The notes under the pieces were generated by a model. That model worked only from the letters and a program-made list of their open reading frames with translations, did no database searches and had not been told where the DNA came from. Positions 1-8,112 of a stretch of DNA of 41,698 nt are shown here, in pieces. Position numbers and translations under genes: made by a program. Each line of letters starts with the position of its first letter. Position 1 is the stretch's first letter. This stretch comes from an uncultured Lachnospiraceae bacterium (GTDB taxonomy: Bacteria > Bacillota > Clostridia > Lachnospirales > Lachnospiraceae), in NCBI GenBank assembly GCA_910578795.1, contig CAJTSD010000032.1, forward strand, positions 1 to 41,698. The letters run 5' to 3'.

Positions 1-20
1 GTTATTTTTTGCATAGAAAA

Positions 21-60
21 GGAGCTGCGCACTAATTACTTAATGCGACAGCCTCTTTTT
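21..60 (-). terminator. Terminator of the acyltransferase gene
   Basis: On the minus strand an imperfect hairpin (GAGGCTG-T-CGCA pairing with TGCG-CAGCTC) is followed by TTTTC, just past the stop codon of the acyltransferase gene at 69. This fits an intrinsic terminator; the lower stem is imperfect. Confidence 0.5.
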
Positions 61-68
61 ATGCCTTA

Positions 69-1226
69 TTAAGAAGAAGGTCTTAACCTGTGGTCAATTT
101 GGTTAAGAAGCTTTTCCATGCATAGTCCCAACAGATAGACAATCAGGACACATGGAACAAACACTAGCCAGTAAACGAGAAGGTCATTGTATGGTTTATC
201 GTTCAAGGTAAGGAAATAGCGGAGCGTTTTCAGTCCGTACCAACAGATAAAGGAGTGGACCAGATACATTCCGTAAGAGTGCTGTCCGCAGCTTGCAAGA
301 AAACGGCTTATGTATGTTTTGGCAAACTTTTTTGAAGCGGATAAGCGTTTTTTCTCAATGTGGATAAGCGTTGTAGCCAGCCAAAATACTGCAAAACCGA
401 CGATAAAGGGCATGAACGTATAAATGTAATTATGCTCCGGCTGCAGATACAGATGAATGCTTAGGTAAGTTAGCGCAATAAATGCGGGGATAGATATTAC
501 CAAAGGGCATTTGACGCAAAACCCCTTTTTATCATAAAAGTAAAGTAAAATTCCCAAACTAAAACAGGGAAGCTGGTTTGTAAACAAATAGTATGAAAAA
601 GAATTGTTGCTTGGATAAAATTCATTCCCTAACGAAACGGATAGATGTTTCAACAAAAAATAGTTGAATCCCAACAGGAACAATGGAATGGCAGTCAAGC
701 ATACGGAGGGCAATTGGTTAAGCTTCTTAAAGGAACAAAACAGCAAAGGAAATATAATGTAAAGCAAAAAGGCGGTTCCGATATACCATCCGCCAGGAAA
801 CACATTGTTGTTATATGCGGGGAAAAGTCCATGCAGAAATAAAATATTTGTGATAATCGCAAGCGGTTCCCGGTTCATAAGGAAGCCGAGAAAATCAAGG
901 TGATCTATGAGAAGAATGTTTAGAATCCAATTGATTGCCATTACGATTAAAAAGCCTGGGATTAATCTTAGATATCGGCGGACAATAAAGCGGAAACTCA
1001 ACGGAATCAATTGTCCTGATGGATTGGAAGCGATTATATGCTCCCAGGAATAACAAAGTGAGAAACCGGATACGAAAAAGAAAAGCTGGCATCCCATCTG
1101 ACCAAAGTTAATAATCGGTCTAAGACCGGACATATCCTGCATAATGAAATGTCGGTTGTGGACAATGATGATCATGATAATTCCGATTCCTTTAATGAGA
1201 TTCAATGACTGTAATTTTTGGCGCAT
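69..1226 (-). CDS. Acyltransferase 3 family membrane protein
   Basis: A polytopic membrane protein of 385 residues with the look of the acyltransferase 3 (OafA/YrhL) family, which moves acetyl or other acyl groups onto surface sugars or lipids. The N-terminus has the typical pattern LNLIKGIGIIMIIIVHNRHF, with the conserved His after the first membrane segment, and about ten hydrophobic segments follow. The start at 1226 is chosen because GGAGG lies 7 bases upstream; an ATG farther upstream would put that GGAGG inside the gene. It is transcribed away from the SGNH hydrolase gene across a 153-bp AT-rich gap, so the two may act on the same surface polymer. The acceptor cannot be read from the sequence. 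Confidence 0.85.
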   Translation of the reverse strand: MRQKLQSLNLIKGIGIIMIIIVHNRHFIMQDMSGLRPIINFGQMGCQLFFFVSGFSLCYSWEHIIASNPSGQLIPLSFRFIVRRYLRLIPGFLIVMAINWILNILLIDHLDFLGFLMNREPLAIITNILFLHGLFPAYNNNVFPGGWYIGTAFLLYIIFPLLFCSFKKLNQLPSVCLTAIPLFLLGFNYFLLKHLSVSLGNEFYPSNNSFSYYLFTNQLPCFSLGILLYFYDKKGFCVKCPLVISIPAFIALTYLSIHLYLQPEHNYIYTFMPFIVGFAVFWLATTLIHIEKKRLSASKKFAKTYISRFLASCGQHSYGMYLVHSFICWYGLKTLRYFLTLNDKPYNDLLVYWLVFVPCVLIVYLLGLCMEKLLNQIDHRLRPSS

Positions 1227-1379
1227 AATGACCTCCATATTGTAATTATAGTAAAACTGTGCTACTATTAAGAGTACCATATTTTTATAAATATTAAAAC
1301 ATTATAAATAGTAAAAGTTTAGGACAGGCAGTGTCATTGTCGTAGGGAGAACAGGTTTGCGGTTCAATGGAGAGGACTT

Positions 1380-2444
1380 ATGAAAAGAAAAAGAATGAAT
1401 GAAAAATATAAGCGTATTAAAAAAAGCATATTGACGCTATGGATGGCAATGATACTGATAAATCCTGTGACTGCCTTTGCAGAGGAAAATACGGAAGAGA
1501 TACCGCTTTTGCCTCCAGCAGATTCAGAACTTCAAGTTCTTCAGGAACTGCAGATGGAGGTCGTTCTGAATGGAATTCCTCTTGATAAATACCATAATAT
1601 CAATGTGCTGGGCGATTCAATTACAGAGGGAGTTGGAGCAAGTTCCCCGGATAAATCCTATCCATCGGTACTGGCAAGACTAACGGGCGCTCATGTCAAT
1701 AATTATGGGGTTTCAGGTTCAAGAATTACGGATATTGTGAGTCCGTATTCCAATCCGGGATCTTTTGTGGACAGAATGTATCATATGGATCATACAGCGG
1801 ATTTGGTAATTGTTTTTGGCGGAACGAATGATTTTTGGTTTGGCGACTGTCCGATTGGAAAACGCACGGACACAGGTGTAAATACCTTTTATGGGGCATT
1901 GAATAAGATTATTTCTCACTTAAAAAATGCATACCCCAATTCGGATATTGTATTTATAACGCCATACCAGCAAAGTAAGGATGCCGACGAAACGCATCCG
2001 TATAAAAGGAGTACTTATGGAAATTATGGCACGGGCACATTAAAACAGTACCGTGCTGCCATGCTTGACCGTTGTGAGTATTACGGGATTCCGGTACTTG
2101 ATCTTTATGCGGATTATGAATTGAACACGGCGGATAACCGTGAGGCGCTTGAAAAATACGGAAATTTTATCTGCGACGGCTGCCATTTGAATGACGCAGG
2201 GTACAATCTGCTTGCACAAAAGCTTTACCGGTTCATTATGCAGGATTTTTCAACGTATGTGCCACAATATACAGAGATCAACGATATGGTGTTTGAAACG
2301 GCAGCGCTTCCGGCACTGATTTACAACGGAAGCTTTGTAATGCCAAACGGTCAGGTGATACCAAGTAAGGCAGGCTTTGAGGTTGAACCGACAATGCCAT
2401 TGCAGCAGTTATACCATAATCTGATTATCTCGGCGATGTATTAA
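1380..2444 (+). CDS. Secreted SGNH/GDSL-type esterase
   Basis: A 354-residue hydrolase of the SGNH superfamily, which removes acyl groups from carbohydrates or lipids. A basic N-terminus and hydrophobic stretch end in a signal peptidase-like site (AFA before EE, near residue 35), so it is probably exported. Block I is VLGDSITEG with nucleophile Ser80; the GGTND block carries the oxyanion Asn150; the C-terminal DGCHLND block supplies the Asp-His pair. The start at 1380 has GGAGAGG 5 bases upstream. It lies 36 bp before the membrane-protein gene, probably in one operon, and diverges from an acyltransferase. An acylation/deacylation pairing is an inference from this arrangement. Confidence 0.85.
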   Translation: MKRKRMNEKYKRIKKSILTLWMAMILINPVTAFAEENTEEIPLLPPADSELQVLQELQMEVVLNGIPLDKYHNINVLGDSITEGVGASSPDKSYPSVLARLTGAHVNNYGVSGSRITDIVSPYSNPGSFVDRMYHMDHTADLVIVFGGTNDFWFGDCPIGKRTDTGVNTFYGALNKIISHLKNAYPNSDIVFITPYQQSKDADETHPYKRSTYGNYGTGTLKQYRAAMLDRCEYYGIPVLDLYADYELNTADNREALEKYGNFICDGCHLNDAGYNLLAQKLYRFIMQDFSTYVPQYTEINDMVFETAALPALIYNGSFVMPNGQVIPSKAGFEVEPTMPLQQLYHNLIISAMY

Positions 2445-2480
2445 CGCATATCGAGCAGGAAACGATGAGAGGATTGCAGG

Positions 2481-4214
2481 ATGAATACAATCAAAAGTAC
2501 GATTAGGGCATATTGGCATTGGATACTGGTGGGCGGCATTTTGGGATGTGAAACGCTTGTTTTGCTGGTCTGTAAGGAGAAGATTTACGTAGGGATCTGT
2601 GATAATTTGGATTTATTTATTACACAGCTGAAAATGCTTCGGGATAATGAGGCATTTTTTGTCCACAGTCAGACCATGCCAATATTGGGAAGCATTGACC
2701 GGAACTATTTTCCGTCTGAATTTTCTCTGTATAATATTTTATATCTGATTTTCCCCGATATCTATGCGTATATTGTTGGATTTCTGTTAAAAATGATCAT
2801 TGCGCTATGTTCCTGCATTTTGCTGGCAAAACTTGTGTTACAGGAGCAATATAAAAGATATGAGAGAATTATTCTTCTCGTATCGGCAGCATTTGCAACT
2901 TTGCCGGTATATCCGATGTATGCCATTTGCTTTGCCTCCATGCCGCTGATTCTTTACCTTTTGATTCGTGTTTACAGAGAACGGAATGGGTGGCTTTATC
3001 TGGCGATATTTTTATATCCGGTAGTATCTTATTTTACGTTTTTTGGCGCCTTTATCTTGGGATACCTATTGATAGCAACTGTTATTTTATGGATAAGGGA
3101 CAGAAAGCTGCCATTGCGGCTTTTAGCGGCATTTGCGGTACTGATGATGGGGTTTGTGTGTTTTGAATACAGGTTATTTAGCGTTATGCTGCTATCCAAG
3201 GAAGAAACAATCAGAAGTACGATGGTGATTGCCAATTATGGAATTACGGACTTATGGAAAAGCTTTGTTGATGTATTCCTGCATGGATTTTCACACGCAA
3301 AGTCAGTACATACATTCTTTGTACTTCCAGTCTGTGCATTGTATTTTGTATGGAATAACATTCAGTATATGACAAAAAGAAAGAAGGGGAAGATCTATAC
3401 AGATGCATTTAATCTGACTGTTTTATTTATATTGTTTAACTGTGCTGTGTATGCTCTTTATTTTTGGGAACCGCTTAGAGGACTGGTAGAAACAGTCCTT
3501 CCGCCCTTAAAAGGTTTCCAGTATGGCAGAACCATATTTTTCAATACGTTTGCCTGGTATTTTGCGTTTTTTATCGTCATGAAAACGATATTTGATAAAA
3601 ATCATATGCTCTCATATATTGCCTGTATTTTGGCAATCATAGTTGTCGGAGGAACGCAATGTGAATACAGTGATTTTTATAACACATGTTATTGCAATCT
3701 TTATAAGCTGTTGAAACAAACAGATGTAAATCAGTTAAGCTATGGGGAATTTTATGGAGCTTCCCTGATAGAAGAAATCAAGAGTGATATCGAATATACG
3801 CCGGATCAAGGAGCATGTGTTTATGGATTTCATCCGGCAATGCTGTCGTATAACGGAATCACGACGATTGACGGTTATTGCGGTTATTATGCCCAAAGCT
3901 ATAAGGAACAGTTCCGGACGGCAATTGCCCCTGCTCTTGACTGCAATGCGAATTGGCAGAAGTATTATGATGAATGGGGATGCAGAGCCTATCTGTTTTC
4001 GGCATCGGGACAGAATCAGTATGATTTTGGCGCAAATGCGGATGCGCCGCCGCAGGACATTCTGATTGATGAATTGGCACTGAAGCAGTTGGGCTGCGAC
4101 TATATTTTTTCAAGATTTGAGATTACGAATGCGAGAGATATGCAGTTACGGTTCATTGATATGTACAATAATAACGAAATGCCGTATAATGTATATTTGT
4201 ACGAGTTAAAATAA
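2481..4214 (+). CDS. Large polytopic membrane protein (DUF6044/YfhO-like)
   Basis: A 577-residue protein with about 11-12 predicted membrane segments over residues 15-400, followed by a soluble C-terminal part. Between the first two membrane segments is the motif CDNLDLFITQ and then PSEFSLYNILY. This resembles the DUF6044 and YfhO-like families, which are associated with envelope glycopolymer assembly; that link is from memory and not certain. It has no recognisable catalytic motif of a nucleotide-sugar transferase. Its place between a secreted esterase and a B12-dependent radical SAM enzyme suggests a role in building or modifying a surface glycan or lipid. Confidence 0.6.
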   Translation: MNTIKSTIRAYWHWILVGGILGCETLVLLVCKEKIYVGICDNLDLFITQLKMLRDNEAFFVHSQTMPILGSIDRNYFPSEFSLYNILYLIFPDIYAYIVGFLLKMIIALCSCILLAKLVLQEQYKRYERIILLVSAAFATLPVYPMYAICFASMPLILYLLIRVYRERNGWLYLAIFLYPVVSYFTFFGAFILGYLLIATVILWIRDRKLPLRLLAAFAVLMMGFVCFEYRLFSVMLLSKEETIRSTMVIANYGITDLWKSFVDVFLHGFSHAKSVHTFFVLPVCALYFVWNNIQYMTKRKKGKIYTDAFNLTVLFILFNCAVYALYFWEPLRGLVETVLPPLKGFQYGRTIFFNTFAWYFAFFIVMKTIFDKNHMLSYIACILAIIVVGGTQCEYSDFYNTCYCNLYKLLKQTDVNQLSYGEFYGASLIEEIKSDIEYTPDQGACVYGFHPAMLSYNGITTIDGYCGYYAQSYKEQFRTAIAPALDCNANWQKYYDEWGCRAYLFSASGQNQYDFGANADAPPQDILIDELALKQLGCDYIFSRFEITNARDMQLRFIDMYNNNEMPYNVYLYELK

Positions 4215-4265
4215 TTGGTAACAAAATGGGAATCATAATAAATACATAATAGAGGAAGGATTTAA

Positions 4266-5720
4266 ATGAGTAAAAAAAGAGTATTGTTATTTTATCCGCC
4301 CGGAGCGCTTTTTCAAAGGGGAGAGGATCGCTGCCAGCAGAATATTGATGACGGATCCGCGCAGGCAATGCGTGCGTGCAATGATTTGGGATATGCTGCT
4401 GCAATTCTTTTGCGAAGCGGTTATGAGGTAAAACTTCAGGATTATCAGACACAGGGAGATACCTTTGACGTGCTGTTAAAGGATATGGAGAGCTTTGCGC
4501 CTGATATGATTATGATGAGCATAACGAACACAACAATTTTTGATGATATCAAGGTAGTGAATACATTAAAGAAAAAATATAATCCAATTGTTGTGTTAAA
4601 AGGAGCGCTCTTTTTTGATCCGGAGCAGGCGATGCTGGATATGCTGGATTTGTCCAACGTGGATTATCTGATTGGCGGAGAAATTGACTTCTGCATCGGA
4701 AAAATTGCGGATTACTGTTTTCAGGGAGTGGGAACTCCTGGTGAAATCAACAATATTTTATATAAAGATGAAAATGGAAAAATTGTTCCTACCCGGTTTC
4801 ATGTATGGGATGATAACCTTGATGAACAACCGTTTCCGGCAAGAGAGCTTATGAGAAATGAGTTGTACATCCGACCGGATACCAAAGAGCCGATGGCAAC
4901 AATTCAGACGGCAAGGGGCTGTCCGAGCCAGTGCGTGTTTTGCCTGACACCGGAAATATCAGGAAAGCGTGTACGTTTTCGAAGTCCCCAAAATGTGCTT
5001 GACGAGATGATAGAATGTTATGAAAAACATCATATCAGGAACTTTTTTTTCAAAGCAGATACATTTACCATTGATCCTGCGTGGGTTCAGGAAATGTGTG
5101 AACTGATTATTGATTCAAAGCTTTATGGAAAAATTGAATTTACCGCAAATTCCCGTGTACGTCCGCTTAAGAAAGAGACATTGGAACTGATGAAGCAGGC
5201 AGGGTGTTTTTTGGTAGCGTTTGGATTTGAATCGGGCAGTGACGAGATGCTCAAAATAATGCGAAAAGGGACGACGGTGGAAGAAAACAGGCAGGCGGCA
5301 AAGTGGTGTAAGGAAATTGGACTGCGCTTTTGGGGATATTTTGTCATTGGTTTTCCCTGGGAAAAAAGAGAGGATATCCTTTTGACCAAAAAACTGGTGA
5401 TGGAAACAGATCCGGACTTTATTGAGGTTACGATAGCGCTTCCGTTTTATGGCACCCCGATGTATGAAACCTGTAAACAGGAAAAGCTTCTTGAAAAGTC
5501 AGTGCTTGGAAGCGATTTCTTTCATTCCAGCACAAAAGGAACAATGTATTTAACGTTAGAAGAGGTTATGAAGCTGCGCAAGAATATTCTGCTTAGTTTT
5601 TATTTAAGACCGAAATACATCATTCGACGGATGGGGGACTGTGTGAAAGATCCGAGCATCTTTGTGCAGTATGTAAAATATGGATTGAAGCTAGTAATCA
5701 ATCTGTTTAAAGCTTCATAA
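4266..5720 (+). CDS. B12-binding-domain radical SAM enzyme
   Basis: A 484-residue enzyme with the two-domain layout of cobalamin-dependent radical SAM proteins (BchE/HpnJ type). Residues 1-145 form a Rossmann-like cobalamin-binding domain (KRVLLFYPPGALFQRG, then LLRSGYEVKLQDYQ). From about residue 210 the radical SAM domain follows, with the cluster motif CPSQCVFC (Cys219, Cys223, Cys226). The stretch AFGFESGSDEMLKIMRKGTT is typical of the strand bearing the SAM-binding residues. The substrate is unknown; relatives methylate or cyclise lipids, sugars or peptides. It follows the membrane protein gene after 51 bp and ends at a strong terminator, so it is probably the last gene of the unit. Confidence 0.85.
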   Translation: MSKKRVLLFYPPGALFQRGEDRCQQNIDDGSAQAMRACNDLGYAAAILLRSGYEVKLQDYQTQGDTFDVLLKDMESFAPDMIMMSITNTTIFDDIKVVNTLKKKYNPIVVLKGALFFDPEQAMLDMLDLSNVDYLIGGEIDFCIGKIADYCFQGVGTPGEINNILYKDENGKIVPTRFHVWDDNLDEQPFPARELMRNELYIRPDTKEPMATIQTARGCPSQCVFCLTPEISGKRVRFRSPQNVLDEMIECYEKHHIRNFFFKADTFTIDPAWVQEMCELIIDSKLYGKIEFTANSRVRPLKKETLELMKQAGCFLVAFGFESGSDEMLKIMRKGTTVEENRQAAKWCKEIGLRFWGYFVIGFPWEKREDILLTKKLVMETDPDFIEVTIALPFYGTPMYETCKQEKLLEKSVLGSDFFHSSTKGTMYLTLEEVMKLRKNILLSFYLRPKYIIRRMGDCVKDPSIFVQYVKYGLKLVINLFKAS

Positions 5721-5738
5721 TAGAAAATATATTTTAAC

Positions 5739-5775
5739 AATAAAACCTCAAAGATTTGTCCTTTGGGGTTTTATT
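5739..5775 (+). terminator. Intrinsic terminator after the radical SAM gene
   Basis: A 15-bp stem (AATAAAACCTCAAAG with CTTTGGGGTTTTATT, one G-U pair) with a 7-base loop lies 18 bases past the stop codon. The stem's T-rich right arm runs on into TTTG. Confidence 0.85.
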
Positions 5776-5791
5776 TTGTCGAAAGATAAGG

Positions 5792-5797
5792 TATAAT
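5792..5797 (+). promoter_or_regulatory. -10 element upstream of the small ORF and Uma2 gene
   Basis: A consensus TATAAT follows the terminator. No good -35 is seen at the usual spacing, where the sequence is T-rich terminator DNA, so this is a partial promoter call. Confidence 0.45.
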
Positions 5798-5832
5798 GTT
5801 CACGAAAGCAATGAGCAGTGCCAAAATGCAAG

Positions 5833-5976
5833 ATGGGAAATCGGATGCTTGCAGACGAATTTACCAGATTGTATTTTGATAAGGCGAAGCCCGTGAATTC
5901 GGAAAATCTTCGACTTTTTGAATTTGCACTGCGGAGTAAACTCAAAGATAAAGAAGGAGAAGAAAAATGGCATTAA
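5833..5976 (+). CDS. Small ORF overlapping the Uma2 start
   Basis: An open frame of 47 codons lies between the promoter and the Uma2 gene and overlaps the Uma2 start codon by 10 bp in another frame. It contains MLADEFTRLYFDKAKP and later LRLFEFALRSKLKDKEGEE, a soluble, charged, helix-like composition. An internal ATG at 5845, preceded by GGGAAA, is an alternative start. No family is recognised. The overlap would couple its translation to that of Uma2, as in small-partner/effector pairs. It could instead be a chance ORF, although the 190-bp spacing between promoter and Uma2 leaves room for a real gene. Confidence 0.4.
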   Translation: MGNRMLADEFTRLYFDKAKPVNSENLRLFEFALRSKLKDKEGEEKWH

Positions 5977-6509
5977 CAGAACTCAATACCTATACAATCA
6001 ACGATATCTATGATCTTCCCGACGGACAACGGGCAGAATTGATTGACGGAAAGGTTTACTATATGGCGCCATCCACAAGAAACCATCAGAGAATTGTCGG
6101 GGAGCTTTTTGCGACGATACGGGAGCATATTCGCAGAAATAACGGAAAAGGCGAAGTTGACATTGCCCCGTTTGGTGTATTTATTGATGCGGACGATAAA
6201 AATTATTTAGAACCGGATATCAGTGTCATTCTTGATTCCAACAAGCTCGACGATAAAGGCTGCAACGGTGCGCCCGATTGGATTATAGAGGTTGTATCGC
6301 CTTCCAGCAGAAGAATTGATTATACCACAAAGCTGTTTAAATATCGTTCTGCAGGTGTGCGCGAGTATTGGCTTGTAGATGCGGAAAAAACCAGGGTCAT
6401 GGTATACAATTTTACACAGGACGACATGAAAGAATATAGTTTTACAGAAGATATTCCAGCCGGAATTTATACGGATTTTGTAATCCGGATGTCAAATCTT
6501 GAACTGTAA
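5967..6509 (+). CDS. Uma2 family (DUF820) nuclease-fold protein
   Basis: A 180-residue protein of the Uma2/DUF820 family, which has a PD-(D/E)XK restriction-endonuclease-like fold. Visible signatures are YDLPDGQRAELIDGKVYYM at residues 16-34, the central YLEPDISVIL (the PD of the active site) and DWIIEVVSPSS (the ExV part), then YRSAGVREYWLVD. All core acidic residues appear intact. A ribosome binding site (AAGGAG) lies 7 bases upstream. Uma2 proteins are abundant in cyanobacteria and scattered in Firmicutes, and their cellular role is unsettled. The upstream 47-codon ORF overlaps its start. Confidence 0.9.
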   Translation: MALTELNTYTINDIYDLPDGQRAELIDGKVYYMAPSTRNHQRIVGELFATIREHIRRNNGKGEVDIAPFGVFIDADDKNYLEPDISVILDSNKLDDKGCNGAPDWIIEVVSPSSRRIDYTTKLFKYRSAGVREYWLVDAEKTRVMVYNFTQDDMKEYSFTEDIPAGIYTDFVIRMSNLEL

Positions 6510-6526
6510 TCGAATAATGTTTTGAG

Positions 6527-6559
6527 CGGGCGAAAATTGGACGGTATTTTCGCCCGTTT
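6527..6559 (+). terminator. Hairpin after the Uma2 gene
   Basis: A perfect 11-bp stem (CGGGCGAAAAT with ATTTTCGCCCG), 8-base loop, followed by only TTT. It sits 18 bases past the Uma2 stop, so it is probably a terminator, though the U-tract is short. Confidence 0.65.
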
Positions 6560-6598
6560 GTGCGCGGACTTTTTATTTTGATGAAGGAGGAAACAAAA

Positions 6599-7219
6599 AT
6601 GGAATGGGAACAGGAGCTGCATAGCGGGGAAATTTATTATCCGAGCAGTGAAGAAATCATGAAAGAACAGACAAAGTGCATGGAGCTGCTATACGATTTT
6701 AACGCGACACGTCCGTCAGAGGGAGAAAAACGGACGGCGCTGTTAAAAGAAATGTTTGCGGAAATCGGTGAGAATTGTTATATCGAGCCTCCATTTTACT
6801 CAAACTGGGGAGGACGCCACGTTCATTTCGGAAAGGGAGTCTATGCGAACTTTGGGTTAACCTGCGTGGATGACACGCACATTTATGTGGGCGATTGCAC
6901 GATGTTCGGACCAAATGTGGTGCTTGCGAGCGCGAATCATCCGCTGCTTCCCGAGCTGCGCCAAAAGGCATACCAGTACAATCTGCCTGTCCGCATCGGC
7001 AAAAACTGTTGGTTTGGTGCAGGTGTGATTGTTGTGCCCGGTGTGACGATTGGGGACAACGTGGTCATTGGAGCGGGCAGCGTTGTGACAAAGGACCTTC
7101 CATCCAATACGCTTGCAGTCGGAAATCCATGCAGGGTACTGCGTGAGATTGGGGAACATGACCGGAAATATTATTACAAAGACCGGGAAATTGATTGGGA
7201 AAAGCTTGAAAAAAAGTAA
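6599..7219 (+). CDS. Maltose/galactoside O-acetyltransferase-like protein
   Basis: A 206-residue left-handed beta-helix acetyltransferase of the LacA/Maa group, which transfers acetyl from acetyl-CoA to the 6-hydroxyl of sugars. Hexapeptide repeats begin near residue 60 and include FGKGVYANFGLTCVDD, VYVGDC-like turns, GPNVVLASANHPL (catalytic His), GKNCWFGAGVIVVPGVTIGD and VIGAGSVVTKDLPSNTLAVGNP. The start at 6599 is set by AAGGAGG 8 bases upstream; an upstream in-frame ATG lacks such a site. The family is certain; whether the acceptor is maltose, galactosides or another sugar is not. Confidence 0.9.
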   Translation: MEWEQELHSGEIYYPSSEEIMKEQTKCMELLYDFNATRPSEGEKRTALLKEMFAEIGENCYIEPPFYSNWGGRHVHFGKGVYANFGLTCVDDTHIYVGDCTMFGPNVVLASANHPLLPELRQKAYQYNLPVRIGKNCWFGAGVIVVPGVTIGDNVVIGAGSVVTKDLPSNTLAVGNPCRVLREIGEHDRKYYYKDREIDWEKLEKK

Positions 7220-7236
7220 AAAGTTGTGTACGGATA

Positions 7237-7265
7237 TTGCAAACTTTCGTAAAATAAGATATGAT
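7237..7265 (+). promoter_or_regulatory. Sigma-A-type promoter of the flagellin-like gene
   Basis: TTGCAA at 7237, a 17-bp spacer, and TATGAT at 7260, about 42 bp before the start codon. No sigma-28 (TAAA-N15-GCCGATAA) pattern is seen, which is unusual for a flagellin gene. Confidence 0.7.
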
Positions 7266-7307
7266 GAGGGTAGCATATTATGGTAATTTATAGAAAGGGT
7301 GGTTGTT

Positions 7308-8063
7308 ATGAGTGGCATTTCAAGAATTAACGCAGTGACCGGCTACGGACGGATTGCAAGCGGCAAAAAAATAAACAGAGCTGCCGACAATGCGGCGGGA
7401 ATGGCGATTGCCAATAAGTTAAGGGCAAATGCAAACGCAACCAATGTGGCGACAAGAAATACCCGTGAGGGCATTAATGTCACAAACATTGCGGATGGCG
7501 GCTATGACAGCATTATGGAGCGTCTTCAGGGCATCAGAGAGCTTGCCGTAAGGGCGATGAACGGTACAAACAGTGAAGATGACAGAAGAATTATTCAGGA
7601 CGAGATTGACCAGCAGATGGCTGGAATCGGTGAAGCTGCAAGGAATACAGTCTATAATGAGACAAAGCTTTTGGACGGCAGCTATGCGACGATGGAGATT
7701 GCAAGCAACCCCACAGGAAAGGGCAGCAAAATCCAGCTCACAAACGCAAGTCTTGATGCAATCGGTATCGCAGGCTTTAACGTAACGAGCGGCAATTTCG
7801 ACCTTGATACGATTGACAGGGCAATTGAGAAGGTAAGCTCAGACAGAAGCAAGTTAGGCGCAAGTGCAAACGGACTTGCGGCAAGAGAGCGTTCGAATCA
7901 GGTTGCTTACGAGAACATGACAGCAGCGCAGAGCCGTATCGAGGATTTGGATATGGCGAAAGCATCTACGGATTTGAAGCGTGATGAGAATTTGCAAAGG
8001 GTGCAGATTGCAATGTTCAAAAAGCAGAGAGAACAGGAAGCGATGATTACAAAGATTATGTAA
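7308..8063 (+). CDS. Short, atypical flagellin-like protein
   Basis: A 251-residue member of the flagellin family. The conserved N-terminal core is clear (RIASGKKINRAADNAAGMAI, then LQGIRELAVRAMNGTNSEDD), as is the C-terminal core (ENMTAAQSRIEDLDMAKAS). It starts about 20 residues later than typical flagellins, so most of the first D0 helix is missing, and it ends in a basic tail FKKQREQEAMITKIM instead of the usual MLAQAN-type helix. The middle variable domain is minimal. The start at 7308 follows GAAAGGGTGG. No other flagellar gene lies in the window. It may be a minor filament protein or a flagellin-derived secreted protein. Confidence 0.8.
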   Translation: MSGISRINAVTGYGRIASGKKINRAADNAAGMAIANKLRANANATNVATRNTREGINVTNIADGGYDSIMERLQGIRELAVRAMNGTNSEDDRRIIQDEIDQQMAGIGEAARNTVYNETKLLDGSYATMEIASNPTGKGSKIQLTNASLDAIGIAGFNVTSGNFDLDTIDRAIEKVSSDRSKLGASANGLAARERSNQVAYENMTAAQSRIEDLDMAKASTDLKRDENLQRVQIAMFKKQREQEAMITKIM

Positions 8064-8072
8064 AATTATAAA

Positions 8073-8103
8073 AAACCTGCGGTATAACAGCCGCAGGTTT
8101 TTT
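8073..8103 (+). terminator. Bidirectional terminator, flagellin-like gene / buk
   Basis: A perfect 10-bp stem AAACCTGCGG / CCGCAGGTTT with an 8-base loop, T-run on the right and A-run on the left, between convergent genes. It should work in both directions. Confidence 0.9.
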
Positions 8104-8112
8104 ATGTGATTA

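Noticed and set aside
5748..5945. Minus-strand 65-codon ORF overlapping the terminator and the small ORF
   Set aside because: It runs through the terminator and promoter, lacks an RBS and has no domain pattern.
7207..7307. Sigma-28 promoter for the flagellin-like gene
   Set aside because: No TAAA-N15-GCCGATAA arrangement; the sigma-A-type TTGCAA-17-TATGAT fits better.
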